From JACVRX01 sp963831385 (GTDB lineage Bacteria; Actinomycetota; Actinomycetes; Jiangellales; Jiangellaceae), in contig CAWHPW010000010.1 of the NCBI GenBank assembly GCA_963831385.1, positions 124,001 through 188,000 of the forward strand: 64,000 nucleotides of DNA, read 5' to 3'. Each line of letters starts with the position of its first letter. Position 1 is the stretch's first letter. The notes under the pieces are model-generated. The model made no database searches. It saw only the letters and a list, made by a program, of their open reading frames with translations, and was not told the origin of the DNA. Both the position numbers and the translations under genes were made by a program. Below, in pieces: positions 54,034 to 62,852 of the stretch.

Positions 54034-56408
54034 GACGTCTCCCATGGTCTCCATCGGTGGTGCTTGGTGCGACCGGCTGACGGGTCCCGGATGAGCTCGA
54101 GCCGCGGTTTGGGGCCGTCAGTCCGCCCGGCTTGGGGCTTGCGCCGCCCGGCCGCGAACTGCACTGGCCAGTTGGCACCGCTGCCGGTGTACTCCAGGTC
54201 TGCCGCTGCGTGCAAGGTCCACATCGGGTCGTAGAGGTGCGTCCGCCCCAGGGCCGCCAGGTCAGCGCGGCCAGCCAAGATCAACGCATTGACGTCCTCG
54301 GCTGACGAGATCGCGCCGACTGCGATGACGGCGATGTCGACCTGGTTCGTGATTCGGTCGGCATACGGCGTCTGGTAGCTGCGGCCGTACGCCGGCCGTT
54401 CCTCCTTGACGACCTGGCCGGTCGAGACATCGATCGCGTCGGCGCCGTGCTCGGCGAAGGCCTGTGCGATCGCGACCGCGTCCTCCGCCTCGGTCCCGCC
54501 GGGATACCAGTCGGTCGCCGAGATGCGGACCGACATCGGTTTGCCTGAGGGCCAGGTGGACCGAAGTGCGTCGAATACCTCGAGGGGGTAGCGCAGGCGG
54601 TTCGAGAGTGATCCGCCGTATTCGTCAGTCCGGTGATTTGTCAGCGGGGAAAGGAAGCTCGACAACAGGTAACCGTGGGCACAGTGCAGCTCCAGCAGGT
54701 CGAAGCCGGCGGTCTCCGCCCGGCGGGCACAGGCGACGAAGTCGTCCCTCATTGCGGCCATGGCAGCGGCGTCGAGTTCCTGCGGCACTTGGTTGGCCGG
54801 GGAGTAGGCAAGCGGCGACGGTGCCACCACCGGCCAGTTTCCCTCGGGCAGCGGCTCGTCCATTCCTTCCCACATCAACTTGGTCGAGCCCTTGCGGCCG
54901 GAGTGCCCGAGCTGGACACCAATAGCGGCAGTGCTGTTGTCGTGCACGAACTCGACGATGCGTGCCCAGGCATCTCGTTGGTCGTCGGTGTAGAGCCCGG
55001 TGCAACCCGGTGTGATCCGGCCGGCCGGAGAGACGCACACCATCTCGGTCATGACCAGCCCGGCGCCACCGAGGGCCTTGCTGCCGAGATGGACGAGGTG
55101 GAAGTCGGTGGGGTCGCCGTCGCGGGCGGAATACATGTCCATCGCCGACACGACGACGCGGTTTTTCAGCTGCAGGCCGCGAAGCTGGAACGGCTGGAAC
55201 ATCGGCGGCCGGGCCTGTGGCGGGGGCGGCGCCATGCCCCTGCGGACTTCGTGGTCGGCGAACCAGGCGTCTGCCGCGTCGACGAACTCCGGGTCGCGCA
55301 GTCGGAGGTTGTCGTAGGTGACCCGACGCGACCGGGTGAGGATGTTGAAAGCGAAGCGCATCGGCTCCTGGTGGGTGTATTGGCCGAGGTTCTCGAACCA
55401 CTCCAGGCTCGCCTGCGCGGCCCGCTGGGTCGACTCGACGACCGGTCGGCGCTCGTTCTCGTAGGCGGCCAGAGCGGCGCTGACATCGTCGTGCTCGTGC
55501 AGCGAGGCCGCGAGCGCAAGCGCGTCCTCCATCGCGAGCTTCGTTCCGGAGCCGATCGAGAAATGTGCCGTGTGGGCGGCATCGCCGAGCAGCACCATGT
55601 TTCGGTGCCGCCACCGCGCATTGCGGATCGTCGCGAAGCGCAGCCACCGCGAGTTGTTCGCCATGAGCTCGTGCCCGTCGAGAACATGGGCGAACAGCTC
55701 ACGGATTTTCTTCACCGACTCCTCGTCGTTCTGGCCGGGCTCGAACACGATTCCCTCTGTCGCGTCGAAACCCGCGGCCCGCCAGACGTCGTCGTGCATC
55801 TCGACGATGAACGTGCTTCCGCGTTCGTCATACGGATAGCCGTGGATCTGCATGACGCCGTACGGGGTTTGTTCGATCTCGAAGGTGAAGGCGTCGAAGA
55901 CCTTGTCGGTGCCGAGCCACATGTATCGACACCGCCGCTGCTCGAGGTCGGGGCGGAAAGCGTCGGCATATCGGCGGCGGATCGGCGAGTTCGCCCCGTC
56001 GCTGGCCACCACCAGCTCGTGGTCGGCGGCGAGGGTCTCGACCTGCGGCGCCTCGGTCCGGAAATGCACGCGAACCCCGAGCTCCGCGCAGCGGTCTTGG
56101 AGTATTCCGAGCAGCCGACGGCGACTCATGGCGGCGAATCCGTGACCGCCGCTGGTGATGACCTCACCCCGAAAGTGCACGTCGATGTCGTCCCAGCGGG
56201 CGAATTCGCGCTCCATGGCCGCGTGGATTGAACGGTCGGCGTGCTCGATCCCACCGAGGGTCTCGTCGGAGAAGACCACCCCGAACCCGAAGGTGTCGTC
56301 AGGCGCGTTGCGCTCCCACACCGTGATCGCATGCCGGGGATCGAGCCGCTTCGCGAGTGCGGCGAAGTAAAGCCCGCCCGGGCCGCCGCCGACGACCGCG
56401 ATGCGCAT
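54030..56408 (-). CDS. Fused flavin monooxygenase / OYE-type reductase (2-aminobenzoyl-CoA or salicylyl-CoA type)
   Basis: 792 residues. Residues 1-375 are a class A FAD monooxygenase (GGGPGG at 7-12, LGDAAHTAHFSIGSGTKLAM). Residues 403-760 are an Old Yellow Enzyme-type FMN reductase (MFQPFQLRGLQLKNRVVVSA, HCAHGYLLSSFLSPLTNH). This exact fusion is that of 2-aminobenzoyl-CoA monooxygenase/reductase of Azoarcus, which hydroxylates and then reduces the aromatic ring; salicylyl-CoA 5-hydroxylase is its close relative. CoA ligase, hydratase, dehydrogenase and RidA genes nearby match the 2-aminobenzoate pathway. First gene of a three-gene operon. Confidence 0.92.
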   Translation of the reverse strand: MRIAVVGGGPGGLYFAALAKRLDPRHAITVWERNAPDDTFGFGVVFSDETLGGIEHADRSIHAAMEREFARWDDIDVHFRGEVITSGGHGFAAMSRRRLLGILQDRCAELGVRVHFRTEAPQVETLAADHELVVASDGANSPIRRRYADAFRPDLEQRRCRYMWLGTDKVFDAFTFEIEQTPYGVMQIHGYPYDERGSTFIVEMHDDVWRAAGFDATEGIVFEPGQNDEESVKKIRELFAHVLDGHELMANNSRWLRFATIRNARWRHRNMVLLGDAAHTAHFSIGSGTKLAMEDALALAASLHEHDDVSAALAAYENERRPVVESTQRAAQASLEWFENLGQYTHQEPMRFAFNILTRSRRVTYDNLRLRDPEFVDAADAWFADHEVRRGMAPPPPQARPPMFQPFQLRGLQLKNRVVVSAMDMYSARDGDPTDFHLVHLGSKALGGAGLVMTEMVCVSPAGRITPGCTGLYTDDQRDAWARIVEFVHDNSTAAIGVQLGHSGRKGSTKLMWEGMDEPLPEGNWPVVAPSPLAYSPANQVPQELDAAAMAAMRDDFVACARRAETAGFDLLELHCAHGYLLSSFLSPLTNHRTDEYGGSLSNRLRYPLEVFDALRSTWPSGKPMSVRISATDWYPGGTEAEDAVAIAQAFAEHGADAIDVSTGQVVKEERPAYGRSYQTPYADRITNQVDIAVIAVGAISSAEDVNALILAGRADLAALGRTHLYDPMWTLHAAADLEYTGSGANWPVQFAAGRRKPQAGRTDGPKPRLELIRDPSAGRTKHHRWRPWETS

Positions 56409-56440
56409 GGACGCCCCATCCGTTCGCCTATGCTGGCTGC

Positions 56441-56454
56441 GTTACGACAGTAAC
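56441..56454. promoter_or_regulatory. Candidate operator between flavoprotein and hydratase genes
   Basis: GTTACGACAGTAAC: arms GTTAC and GTAAC with a 4-base centre, in the 73-base spacer of the two divergent catabolic operons. It shares TxACGxCAGTxA with a site at 60143-60156 before the PaaX-type regulator gene, suggesting the same repressor. Confidence 0.5.
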
Positions 56455-56481
56455 ACGGGCGCTATTTCGCCGGGCGATTCG

Positions 56482-57330
56482 ATGGTGGAGGTTCATGCCG
56501 AGATGAGTCCGTTCCGTGGGTCAGCGCCGTTCACCGAGGATTGGAAGCACTTCCGCCTCGAGCGCAGCGCATCGATCGCCACGCTGACCTTTGACCGGCC
56601 GGACAAGTTGAACGCCCTGACCTTCGACACCTATGCCGATCTCAGGGATCTGCTGACCGAGCTGCCGCAACGCGACGACACCCGGGTGCTCGTCCTCCGC
56701 GGTGAGGGCAGGGCGTTCTGCTCCGGCGGCGATGTCGACGAGATCATCGGCGCGACCCTCGGTATGCGTCCGGATGAGTTGCTCGCGTTCACCCGGATGA
56801 CTGGTGATGTCGTCAAGGCGATGCGTGAGTGCCCAGTGCCGATCGTCGCGGCCGTGCACGGGACGGCAGCCGGCGCCGGATCGGTGATCGCGTTGGCCGC
56901 CGACTTTCGAGTGGTGGCGCGCTCGGCGCGGTTCGCGTTCCTGTTCACCAAGGTCGGCCTGGCTGGCGCAGACATGGGCGCCGCCTACCTGCTGCCGCGC
57001 CTGGTCGGATTGGGCCGCGCGACCCAGCTGCTGATGCTTGGTGACACGCTGCCGGCGGAGGTTGCGGAGCGCTACGGGCTGGTCAGCGAACTCGTCGAGG
57101 ACGATGCCCTGGACGATGCGGCGAATGCGCTCGCTCGTCGTCTCGCCGCCGGTCCGGCGCAGGCGTACGCGCACACGAAGGCGCTGCTCAGCCGTGAGCT
57201 CGACATGGGCCTGTCCGGCGCGCTGGAACTCGAGGCGATGACCCAGGCATTACTGATGAAAGGCGCCGACTATCGGGAGTTCCATGCCGCGTTCACCGAA
57301 AAACGTTCGCCGCGCTGGCAGGGTCGCTGA
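56482..57330 (+). CDS. Enoyl-CoA hydratase/isomerase
   Basis: 282 residues from ATG 56482; ATG 56503 is an alternative with GGAGG farther upstream. Crotonase fold: ATLTFDRPDKLNALTFDTYA, oxyanion-hole segments GEGRAFCSGGDVDEI and GTAAGAGSVIALAADFRV, and GLAGADMGAAYLLPRLVG. Expected to hydrate or isomerise the dearomatised ring or ring-opened CoA ester made by the divergent flavoprotein. The acyl-CoA dehydrogenase gene follows after one base. Confidence 0.93.
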   Translation: MVEVHAEMSPFRGSAPFTEDWKHFRLERSASIATLTFDRPDKLNALTFDTYADLRDLLTELPQRDDTRVLVLRGEGRAFCSGGDVDEIIGATLGMRPDELLAFTRMTGDVVKAMRECPVPIVAAVHGTAAGAGSVIALAADFRVVARSARFAFLFTKVGLAGADMGAAYLLPRLVGLGRATQLLMLGDTLPAEVAERYGLVSELVEDDALDDAANALARRLAAGPAQAYAHTKALLSRELDMGLSGALELEAMTQALLMKGADYREFHAAFTEKRSPRWQGR

Positions 57331-57331
57331 C

Positions 57332-58474
57332 GTGACGGCGTTCGACCTCGACGCCGGGCAGCGCGAACTCCTCGGCTGGGTCCGGGAGGTCGGGGTGTCT
57401 CGACTGACGCCGATCGCCGACGCCGGCGAGCCGGGCCGGGTCAACCGCGAGCTGCTCAAGGCGATGGGCGACCTCGGCCTGCTCACCCGGCTCTTTCCCG
57501 GGGTTGCCGACGGACGAGCAACCCGCGAAGCGGCTGCCCTGGATCTGTGCCTGCTGCGTGAGTCGCTTGCCGGCACCTCGACCGAGGCCGAGACGGCGCT
57601 GGCGCTGCAAGGCCTCGGTACCTACCCGGTGCTGCAGTCCGGCTCGCCCGACCAGGTGGCTCGTTGGGTGCCGGCCGTCGCTGCCGGTGATGCCGTTGCA
57701 GCCTTCGCGCTCACCGAACCTGAGGCCGGGTCCGATGCGGCCGCCTTGCAGCTCTCCGCCGAGCCGGACGGCAGCCAGTGGCGGCTGTCGGGGGCAAAGA
57801 TGTGGATCTCCAACGCGCCCGAGGCCGACTTCTATGTCGTTTTCGCCCGCACGACGGCCGACGCGGGGGCGAGGGGTATCAGCGCGTTTGTCGTGCCCGG
57901 GGACCGGCCCGGTCTGTCCGGCGAGCACCTCGACATGCTCTCGCCGCACCCGATCGGCAGCCTGGTTTTCGACGCGGTCCCGGTTCGAGCCGACGAACTG
58001 CTCGGCGAGCTCGATCGCGGCTTCGCCGTGGCGATGCGCACGCTGGACCTGTTCCGCCCGAGTGTCGGCGCCTTCGCCGTCGGCATGGCCCAGGCGGCGC
58101 TCGACGCGTCGATCCGGCACGGTAGTCAGCGGCACGCCTTCGGCGGCCCGCTGAAGGACATGCAGTCGGTCTCGCACATGCTGGCCGAGATGGCGACGCG
58201 GATCGAGGCAGCGCGCCTGCTTGTGTACCGAGCCGCGGTGGCTTACGACGAGGGCGAGGATCGGCTTGCTGCTCGGTCCGCCATGGCCAAGTTGTTCGCG
58301 ACAGAGACCGCTCAATTCGTCGTCGACGCTGCGATCCAGATCCACGGTGCCAGAGCGCTTCAGCGCGGACATCTGCTCGAGCATCTCTACCGGGAGGTTC
58401 GGGCCCCGCGCATCTACGAAGGTGCTTCGGAAGTGCAGCGCACGATCATCGCGCGGGAGCTGTACCGCCGCTGA
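57332..58474 (+). CDS. Acyl-CoA dehydrogenase
   Basis: 380 residues from GTG 57332. Flavin-binding and substrate motifs: FALTEPEAGSDAAAL, WRLSGAKMWISNAPEAD, and C-terminal IQIHGARALQRGHLLEHLYRE with RIYEGASEVQRTIIAREL. The usual catalytic Glu lies in the YEGASE segment. Oxidises a CoA ester in the same pathway as the hydratase. Its 3' end overlaps the converging ligase gene by 29 bases. Confidence 0.95.
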   Translation: MTAFDLDAGQRELLGWVREVGVSRLTPIADAGEPGRVNRELLKAMGDLGLLTRLFPGVADGRATREAAALDLCLLRESLAGTSTEAETALALQGLGTYPVLQSGSPDQVARWVPAVAAGDAVAAFALTEPEAGSDAAALQLSAEPDGSQWRLSGAKMWISNAPEADFYVVFARTTADAGARGISAFVVPGDRPGLSGEHLDMLSPHPIGSLVFDAVPVRADELLGELDRGFAVAMRTLDLFRPSVGAFAVGMAQAALDASIRHGSQRHAFGGPLKDMQSVSHMLAEMATRIEAARLLVYRAAVAYDEGEDRLAARSAMAKLFATETAQFVVDAAIQIHGARALQRGHLLEHLYREVRAPRIYEGASEVQRTIIARELYRR

Positions 58475-60098
58475 GCTGCGCCGACTCCTGGCGCAGCCGG
58501 TATCGCTGCAGCTTCCCGGTCCCTGTCTTCGGCAACACCTCACGGAACTCCAGTAGCCGCGGATACTTGTACGGCGCGATGGTCGCCTTGACGTAGTCCT
58601 GCAACGCTCGCCGAGCTGCGTCGTCGGAAGGTGCGCCGTCCCGAACCACTACATAGGCCTTGACCACCTGGCCGCGGTCGGGGTCCGGCGCCCCAATGAC
58701 AGCGCACTCGACCACATCCGGATGACCGAGCAACGCCTGCTCGACCTCTGGACCGGCAATGTTGTACCCGGAGGAAACGATCATGTCGTCGCTTCGGGCC
58801 TGGTACCAGAAGTAGCCGTCCTCGTCGCGCACGTATGTGTCCCCGGTGACGTTCCAGCCGTCTTGGACGTACACCCGCTGCCGGTCGTCGGCGAGATACC
58901 GACAGCCGGTCGGCCCGCGCACGGCTAGCCGTCCAGGCTGCCCGTGCTGTGTCTCGCTGCCATCGTCGTCGAGGACCGTGGCGATATATCCGGGCACTAC
59001 CCGGCCCGTCGATCCAGGCCGGATCTCGTCATCTGCGGATGCGATGAAGATATGCAGCAACTCGGTGGCGCCGATGCCGTCGATGACCCGAACGCCAGTG
59101 GCATCGAAGAACGCCTGCCAGGTGGTTGCCGGCATGTGCTCTCCGGCGGAGACCGCACGGCGGAGACCGCGCAGCTGCTCGCCATGTCCGGCTCCCACCA
59201 TCGCCTTGTACGCCGTGGGCGCCGTGAACAGGACGGTGACGCCGTGCCGCGCCACGGCATCGGCGAGCTCGTCGGGTGTTGCACGCTCGACGAGCAACGT
59301 CGCCGCACCGACGTGCAGCGGAAACACCAATCCGGCACCGAGACCGAACGTGAAGGCAAACGGCGCGGTCGTAGTGAACAGATCCGATGGCTCCGGGCGC
59401 AGCACATGCCGGCTGAACGTGTCAGCGATGGCCAGGACGTCACGATGGAAGTGCATCGTCACCTTGGGCCGTCCGGTGGTGCCGGAGGTCGTTGCGAGCA
59501 GCGCAACGTCGTCGGCAGCGGTCGCGACTGCCTCGAACGCTGGCTTCTCACCCTGTGCGCGAGCGACCAGGTCGGTCTTCCCGTCACCGCCATATGGGAC
59601 GACGGTCAGGTCAGTCCCCGCCGAGACGCGTGCTGTCTCGAGCTCGTCCAGGAACCGGTGATCACAGATCGCGAGGTCAGGACGGGTCATCTCGATGATC
59701 GTGACCAGCTCCGTCGCCCGCAGCAACGGCATTGTCAGCACGACAACGCCGCCGGCCTGCAGAACGCCCAACCAGACGGCAACCAGCCAGGGGTTGTTCG
59801 GTGCGCGCAGCAACACCCGCTTGCCTGGCTGCAAACCGAGTTGGTTGGTCAGCAATGCCGCCACTCGGTTGGCGTTGTCGCGCAGCTCGCCGTAGCTCCA
59901 TTCGGCCGACGCTGTCACCAGGCAGCGACGGTCCGGGCCGTACCGGTCGATGGCGTCGTCGAGAAGCCGTTGTGCGCAGTTGAGACGGTTTGGGTAGTCG
60001 AGCTCGGGCAAGTCGAAACAGAGCTTCGGCCATTGATCGGCCGGCGGCAGCCGGTCCCTGGTGAAGGTGTCGACGTGGGCAGAGTCGGACAACGCCAT
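58446..60098 (-). CDS. Aryl-CoA ligase (2-aminobenzoate/benzoate-CoA ligase family)
   Basis: 550 residues with AGGTGAG upstream of ATG 60098. ANL adenylating enzyme: P-loop TTSGTTGRPKVTMHFHRD near residues 203-220, PFAFTFGLGAGLVFPL, GIGATELLHIF, and C-terminal WYQARSDDMIVSSGYNIAG with catalytic Lys in LPKTGTGKLQRYRL. The closest named family is benzoate/2-aminobenzoate-CoA ligase, matching the flavoprotein's expected substrate. Divergent from the PaaX-type regulator. Confidence 0.93.
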   Translation of the reverse strand: MALSDSAHVDTFTRDRLPPADQWPKLCFDLPELDYPNRLNCAQRLLDDAIDRYGPDRRCLVTASAEWSYGELRDNANRVAALLTNQLGLQPGKRVLLRAPNNPWLVAVWLGVLQAGGVVVLTMPLLRATELVTIIEMTRPDLAICDHRFLDELETARVSAGTDLTVVPYGGDGKTDLVARAQGEKPAFEAVATAADDVALLATTSGTTGRPKVTMHFHRDVLAIADTFSRHVLRPEPSDLFTTTAPFAFTFGLGAGLVFPLHVGAATLLVERATPDELADAVARHGVTVLFTAPTAYKAMVGAGHGEQLRGLRRAVSAGEHMPATTWQAFFDATGVRVIDGIGATELLHIFIASADDEIRPGSTGRVVPGYIATVLDDDGSETQHGQPGRLAVRGPTGCRYLADDRQRVYVQDGWNVTGDTYVRDEDGYFWYQARSDDMIVSSGYNIAGPEVEQALLGHPDVVECAVIGAPDPDRGQVVKAYVVVRDGAPSDDAARRALQDYVKATIAPYKYPRLLEFREVLPKTGTGKLQRYRLRQESAQLSGGTAPAR

Positions 60099-60142
60099 GG
60101 CTCACCTCGTTGTGAGTCGGTACATCGCAGTCTGTCACCCGC

Positions 60143-60156
60143 ATGACGGCAGTCAA
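60143..60156. promoter_or_regulatory. Candidate operator between ligase and PaaX-type regulator
   Basis: ATGACGGCAGTCAA, with inner arms TGAC/GTCA around a 4-base centre. Matches TxACGxCAGTxA of the site at 56441-56454. It lies 24 bases before the regulator start, where autoregulation and repression of the ligase could both occur. Confidence 0.5.
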
Positions 60157-60179
60157 TAGTCCGCAATAGAGTCGGCGAG

Positions 60180-61004
60180 GTGGACACGACCGTCCTCGCC
60201 CGCACCACCCAGCCACGGTCGTTGATCGTCACGATCTACGGTTCCTACGCCCGAGAGGCCGGCGGCTGGTTGTCGGTTGCGACGCTCATCCGGTTGATGG
60301 ACTCGCTCGGCGTGGACGAACCGGCGGTTCGGTCGTCGATCTCCCGGCTCAAGCGCCGAGGCCTGCTGCTCGCCGACCGCGTCGGCGGTGCCGCTGGCTA
60401 TGGGTTGTCTGAGCAGGCGCGAGCGATCCTGGCCGAGGGGGACCGGCGAATCTTCAGCCGCCGGGTCGCGACTGCTGAGGACGGGTGGGTGCTCGCAGTG
60501 TTCAGCGTGCCGGAATCCGAGCGGGCCAGGCGGCATACCCTTCGGTCTCGGTTGTCTTGGCTGGGATACGGCAACGTCGCACCCGGCGTGTGGATCGCTC
60601 CGGCCCATCTCGCCGAAGAAACCCATGACGTGCTTGGCCAGCTTGGTCTCGCCCGCTATGTCGACCTCTTCTCGGCGCGCGCTATCGACGCAGTCAACCT
60701 GCCCGGCGACATCGCACAGTGGTGGAACCTCGAGCGAATCCACGCCGCTTACGCGGAGTTCGTCCGACTGTGGCAACCCACCGCAGCGGCGTGGCAGCAA
60801 CGTCTCGAATTCGACCTCGAGAAGGCGTTCGTCGACTACATCCAGGCGCTCAATGCGTGGCGCCGACTGCCGTATCTCGATCCGGGGCTGCCTGCCGAGT
60901 TACTGCCGCCCGCCTGGCCCGGCGCCGAGGCTGCGGAGGTGTTCTTCTCTCTTCACGGCCGGCTCCGGGAACCTGCACACCAATTCGTCGAGACCGTGCG
61001 ATGA
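60180..61004 (+). CDS. PaaX-family transcriptional regulator
   Basis: 274 residues from GTG 60180. An N-terminal winged HTH (SLIVTIYGSYAREAGGWLSV, AVRSSISRLKRRGLL) is followed by the PaaX central and C-terminal domains (GVWIAPAHL, FVRLWQPTAAAW, LPYLDPGLPAELLPPAWPG). PaaX proteins repress aromatic-acid CoA pathways and respond to aryl-CoA esters. Position inside the cluster suggests it senses 2-aminobenzoyl-CoA or a related ester. Confidence 0.93.
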   Translation: MDTTVLARTTQPRSLIVTIYGSYAREAGGWLSVATLIRLMDSLGVDEPAVRSSISRLKRRGLLLADRVGGAAGYGLSEQARAILAEGDRRIFSRRVATAEDGWVLAVFSVPESERARRHTLRSRLSWLGYGNVAPGVWIAPAHLAEETHDVLGQLGLARYVDLFSARAIDAVNLPGDIAQWWNLERIHAAYAEFVRLWQPTAAAWQQRLEFDLEKAFVDYIQALNAWRRLPYLDPGLPAELLPPAWPGAEAAEVFFSLHGRLREPAHQFVETVR

Positions 61005-61056
61005 GGTTTCACGACCGGTTGGTCATTGACGATGAGCGCGGGCGGGAAATCCGATG

Positions 61057-61503
61057 TCAATGCGGTGTGCTGGGCGGCCCGTCGACAGCAGCAGTACCGG
61101 AAAGGACGGCCACGCCCTGCAGCTCGACGAGTGCGTCGACGTCCCAAAGCCGGCTCACCCCGACCGCTGCCGTGGCTGGGTAGTCGCTGCCGACCAACCG
61201 TCGCCACACCTGCCCGATGCGCTGTGAGTGTCGTCGGTAGTCCTCGATGTCGACGCTGTATACGGTCATCGAGACCAGTTGCTCCGGGTGACCGCCAGCG
61301 GCGCCGAGAGCAGTGAGCAGGTTGCGCAGGGCCTGCTCGAACTGGACAACGACATCGCCGGGACCGACGACGATGCCGTCGGCGTCCAACGCGGTCTGTC
61401 CCGCGAGCCAGACCGTCCGGCCCGGACCGGAAACCACTGCGTAGTTGAACCCCGACGGACGCGGGAGACCGGCCGGGTTGACGACGGCGTGTCCGTCGGT
61501 CAC
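61057..61503 (-). CDS. RidA/YjgF family protein
   Basis: 148 residues from GTG 61503, overlapping the stop of the upstream SDR gene as GTGA. Trimeric αβ RidA fold: VWLAGQTALDADG, ALRNLLTALGAAGGHPEQLV and a late VGVSRLWDVDALVELQGVAV. RidA proteins deaminate enamines/imines. After reduction and β-oxidation of an aminated ring a 2-aminoenoyl intermediate is expected, so a deaminase of this type suits the pathway. RidA genes also occur in 2-aminobenzoate-CoA clusters elsewhere. Confidence 0.9.
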   Translation of the reverse strand: MTDGHAVVNPAGLPRPSGFNYAVVSGPGRTVWLAGQTALDADGIVVGPGDVVVQFEQALRNLLTALGAAGGHPEQLVSMTVYSVDIEDYRRHSQRIGQVWRRLVGSDYPATAAVGVSRLWDVDALVELQGVAVLSGTAAVDGPPSTPH

Positions 61504-62270
61504 GACTGAACCGCCCCGCCGTCGACGTTGATCCCCTGCCCCGTCATAGCGGCATTGACGACGCACAGTTCAACGGCATCGGCAACCTCCTCAACTGTGA
61601 TCAGCCGACCGATCGGTTGCTTGGCTTCCAGAGTGGCCCGTGCCTGCTCCGGCGTCCGTCCTGTCGCGGCAACGATCGTCTGCACGGATCCGTCGGTCAG
61701 CGGAGTGTCAACATATCCGGGGCACACCGCGTTGACGGTGACGCCCAAGTGGGCCGTCTCGGCAGCTACCGCCCGGACCAGGCCGAGCACGCCGTGTTTC
61801 GCCGCTGTGTAGGCAGCGATGTAAGGCTCTCCGCGCTTGGCGGCTACGGACGCGATCACCACGACCCTGCCCCAACCGGCTGCGGTCATCGACGGAAGCG
61901 CGCGCCGAAGGCAGCGGAACGGCGCGGTCAGGTTGATGTCAAGCATGTGCTGCCACTCGGCGTCGGAGATCCGCCCAATCGGCGCGGAGGATGCGGCGCC
62001 GGCGTTGGCAATCAGGATCTCGACCGGCCCCCAAGTTGTTTCGACGGCACTGAAGACGTCGTCGACGGAACCTTCCTTCGTCAGGTCGGCGGAAACGACG
62101 AGCGACGGGCCCGGCAAGCTGGCGGCGACGGCGTCGAGCTCAGGGGCACTGCGGGCGCTCAGCGCGACCCGATGACCACGCATCGAGAGCCGACTGGCGA
62201 CCGCCGCCCCGATTCCCCGCCCTGCTCCGGTGACGAGGCAGACCCGATCGGTGGACGGATCGGCGGGCAC
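61500..62270 (-). CDS. Short-chain dehydrogenase/reductase
   Basis: 256 residues from GTG 62270 (MPADPSTDRV); a start at 62315 would add 15 residues. NAD(P)-binding VCLVTGAGRGIGAAVA, NAG motif in IANAGAASSAP, catalytic Ser in VIASVAAKRG, and YxxxK in YIAAYTAAKHGVLG. Probably a 3-hydroxyacyl-CoA dehydrogenase of the cluster. First gene of a two-gene operon with RidA. Confidence 0.93.
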   Translation of the reverse strand: MPADPSTDRVCLVTGAGRGIGAAVASRLSMRGHRVALSARSAPELDAVAASLPGPSLVVSADLTKEGSVDDVFSAVETTWGPVEILIANAGAASSAPIGRISDAEWQHMLDINLTAPFRCLRRALPSMTAAGWGRVVVIASVAAKRGEPYIAAYTAAKHGVLGLVRAVAAETAHLGVTVNAVCPGYVDTPLTDGSVQTIVAATGRTPEQARATLEAKQPIGRLITVEEVADAVELCVVNAAMTGQGINVDGGAVQS

Positions 62271-62484
62271 CTCGACACCCTGGCAACGGCGCGCGGGGCC
62301 GTCAAGGGATCGCATCGCAAGCGACCGTGTTGGCGAGGGTGATGAGCTTGGCTGGCAAGTGGTTGATGGCTGCTTGCTCACACCAATGCATCCGGGTCGA
62401 GCGCCGCGCACTCGCAGCCCGGGCCGCCGCGGTCCACCCACGCGAATCTGTCGTGCGCGGCTCGCGGCACCCGGCAACGGGACT

Positions 62485-62506
62485 AGAGGCGAGGGGCTGC
62501 GCCTCT
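62485..62506. terminator. Hairpin AGAGGCG/CGCCTCT
   Basis: A perfect 7-bp stem (62485-62491 with 62500-62506) and an 8-base loop. No T-run follows. May be a terminator or remnant. Confidence 0.4.
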
Positions 62507-62617
62507 GGGGTAGTCAGCCAAGTTCTCCGTTCCCGCGTACGTGACTGTGCTCGAGGTGGACCCATATGGAGACGCGCCTCTCGGGTAGTCGGCGAGGCTT
62601 CGTATCCACGGGTACGT
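62499..62617. repeat. Imperfect 44-base direct repeat
   Basis: GCGCCTCT-x-GGGTAGTC begins both copies (62499-62542, 62574-62617) and TACGT ends both; roughly three quarters of positions agree, with a 75-base offset. On the minus strand each copy encodes an LADYPRGA-like stretch, but no frame stays open. Confidence 0.5.
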
Positions 62618-62624
62618 CTCGTAG

Positions 62625-62852
62625 ACAGCCGCCAGCGTGGCCGGCTCGGCAGCGTCGTCCGGGAGCCCCCGCGGGGGCAGCGGCCGCGGCCGGTGGCGGT
62701 TCGACGCATCCGACCTGATGCCGCCCCAGATCGGCCTGGTCGACGACGCGGGCCGACGCGGCGCATTCTTGCAGGGGATGATCGACTACATCGAGCGTGG
62801 CCCGGCCAGCGCCGACCGCGTCCTCGCTGAGATCGAAGCTGCCTGGCCGTAG
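62625..62852 (+). pseudogene. Possible 3' remnant of a sugar-binding-protein gene
   Basis: A frame closed upstream by TAG at 62622 and ending TAG 62850-62852 encodes WRFDASDLMPPQIG, then GAFLQGMIDYIERG and VLAEIEAAWP. This is the usual C-terminus of CUT1 sugar-binding lipoproteins (FDASDLMP...FW.GM..Y......VLA.IE..WP). No recognisable upstream part is left, so it looks like a decayed fragment. It differs from the intact binding protein at 38132-39484. Confidence 0.5.
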
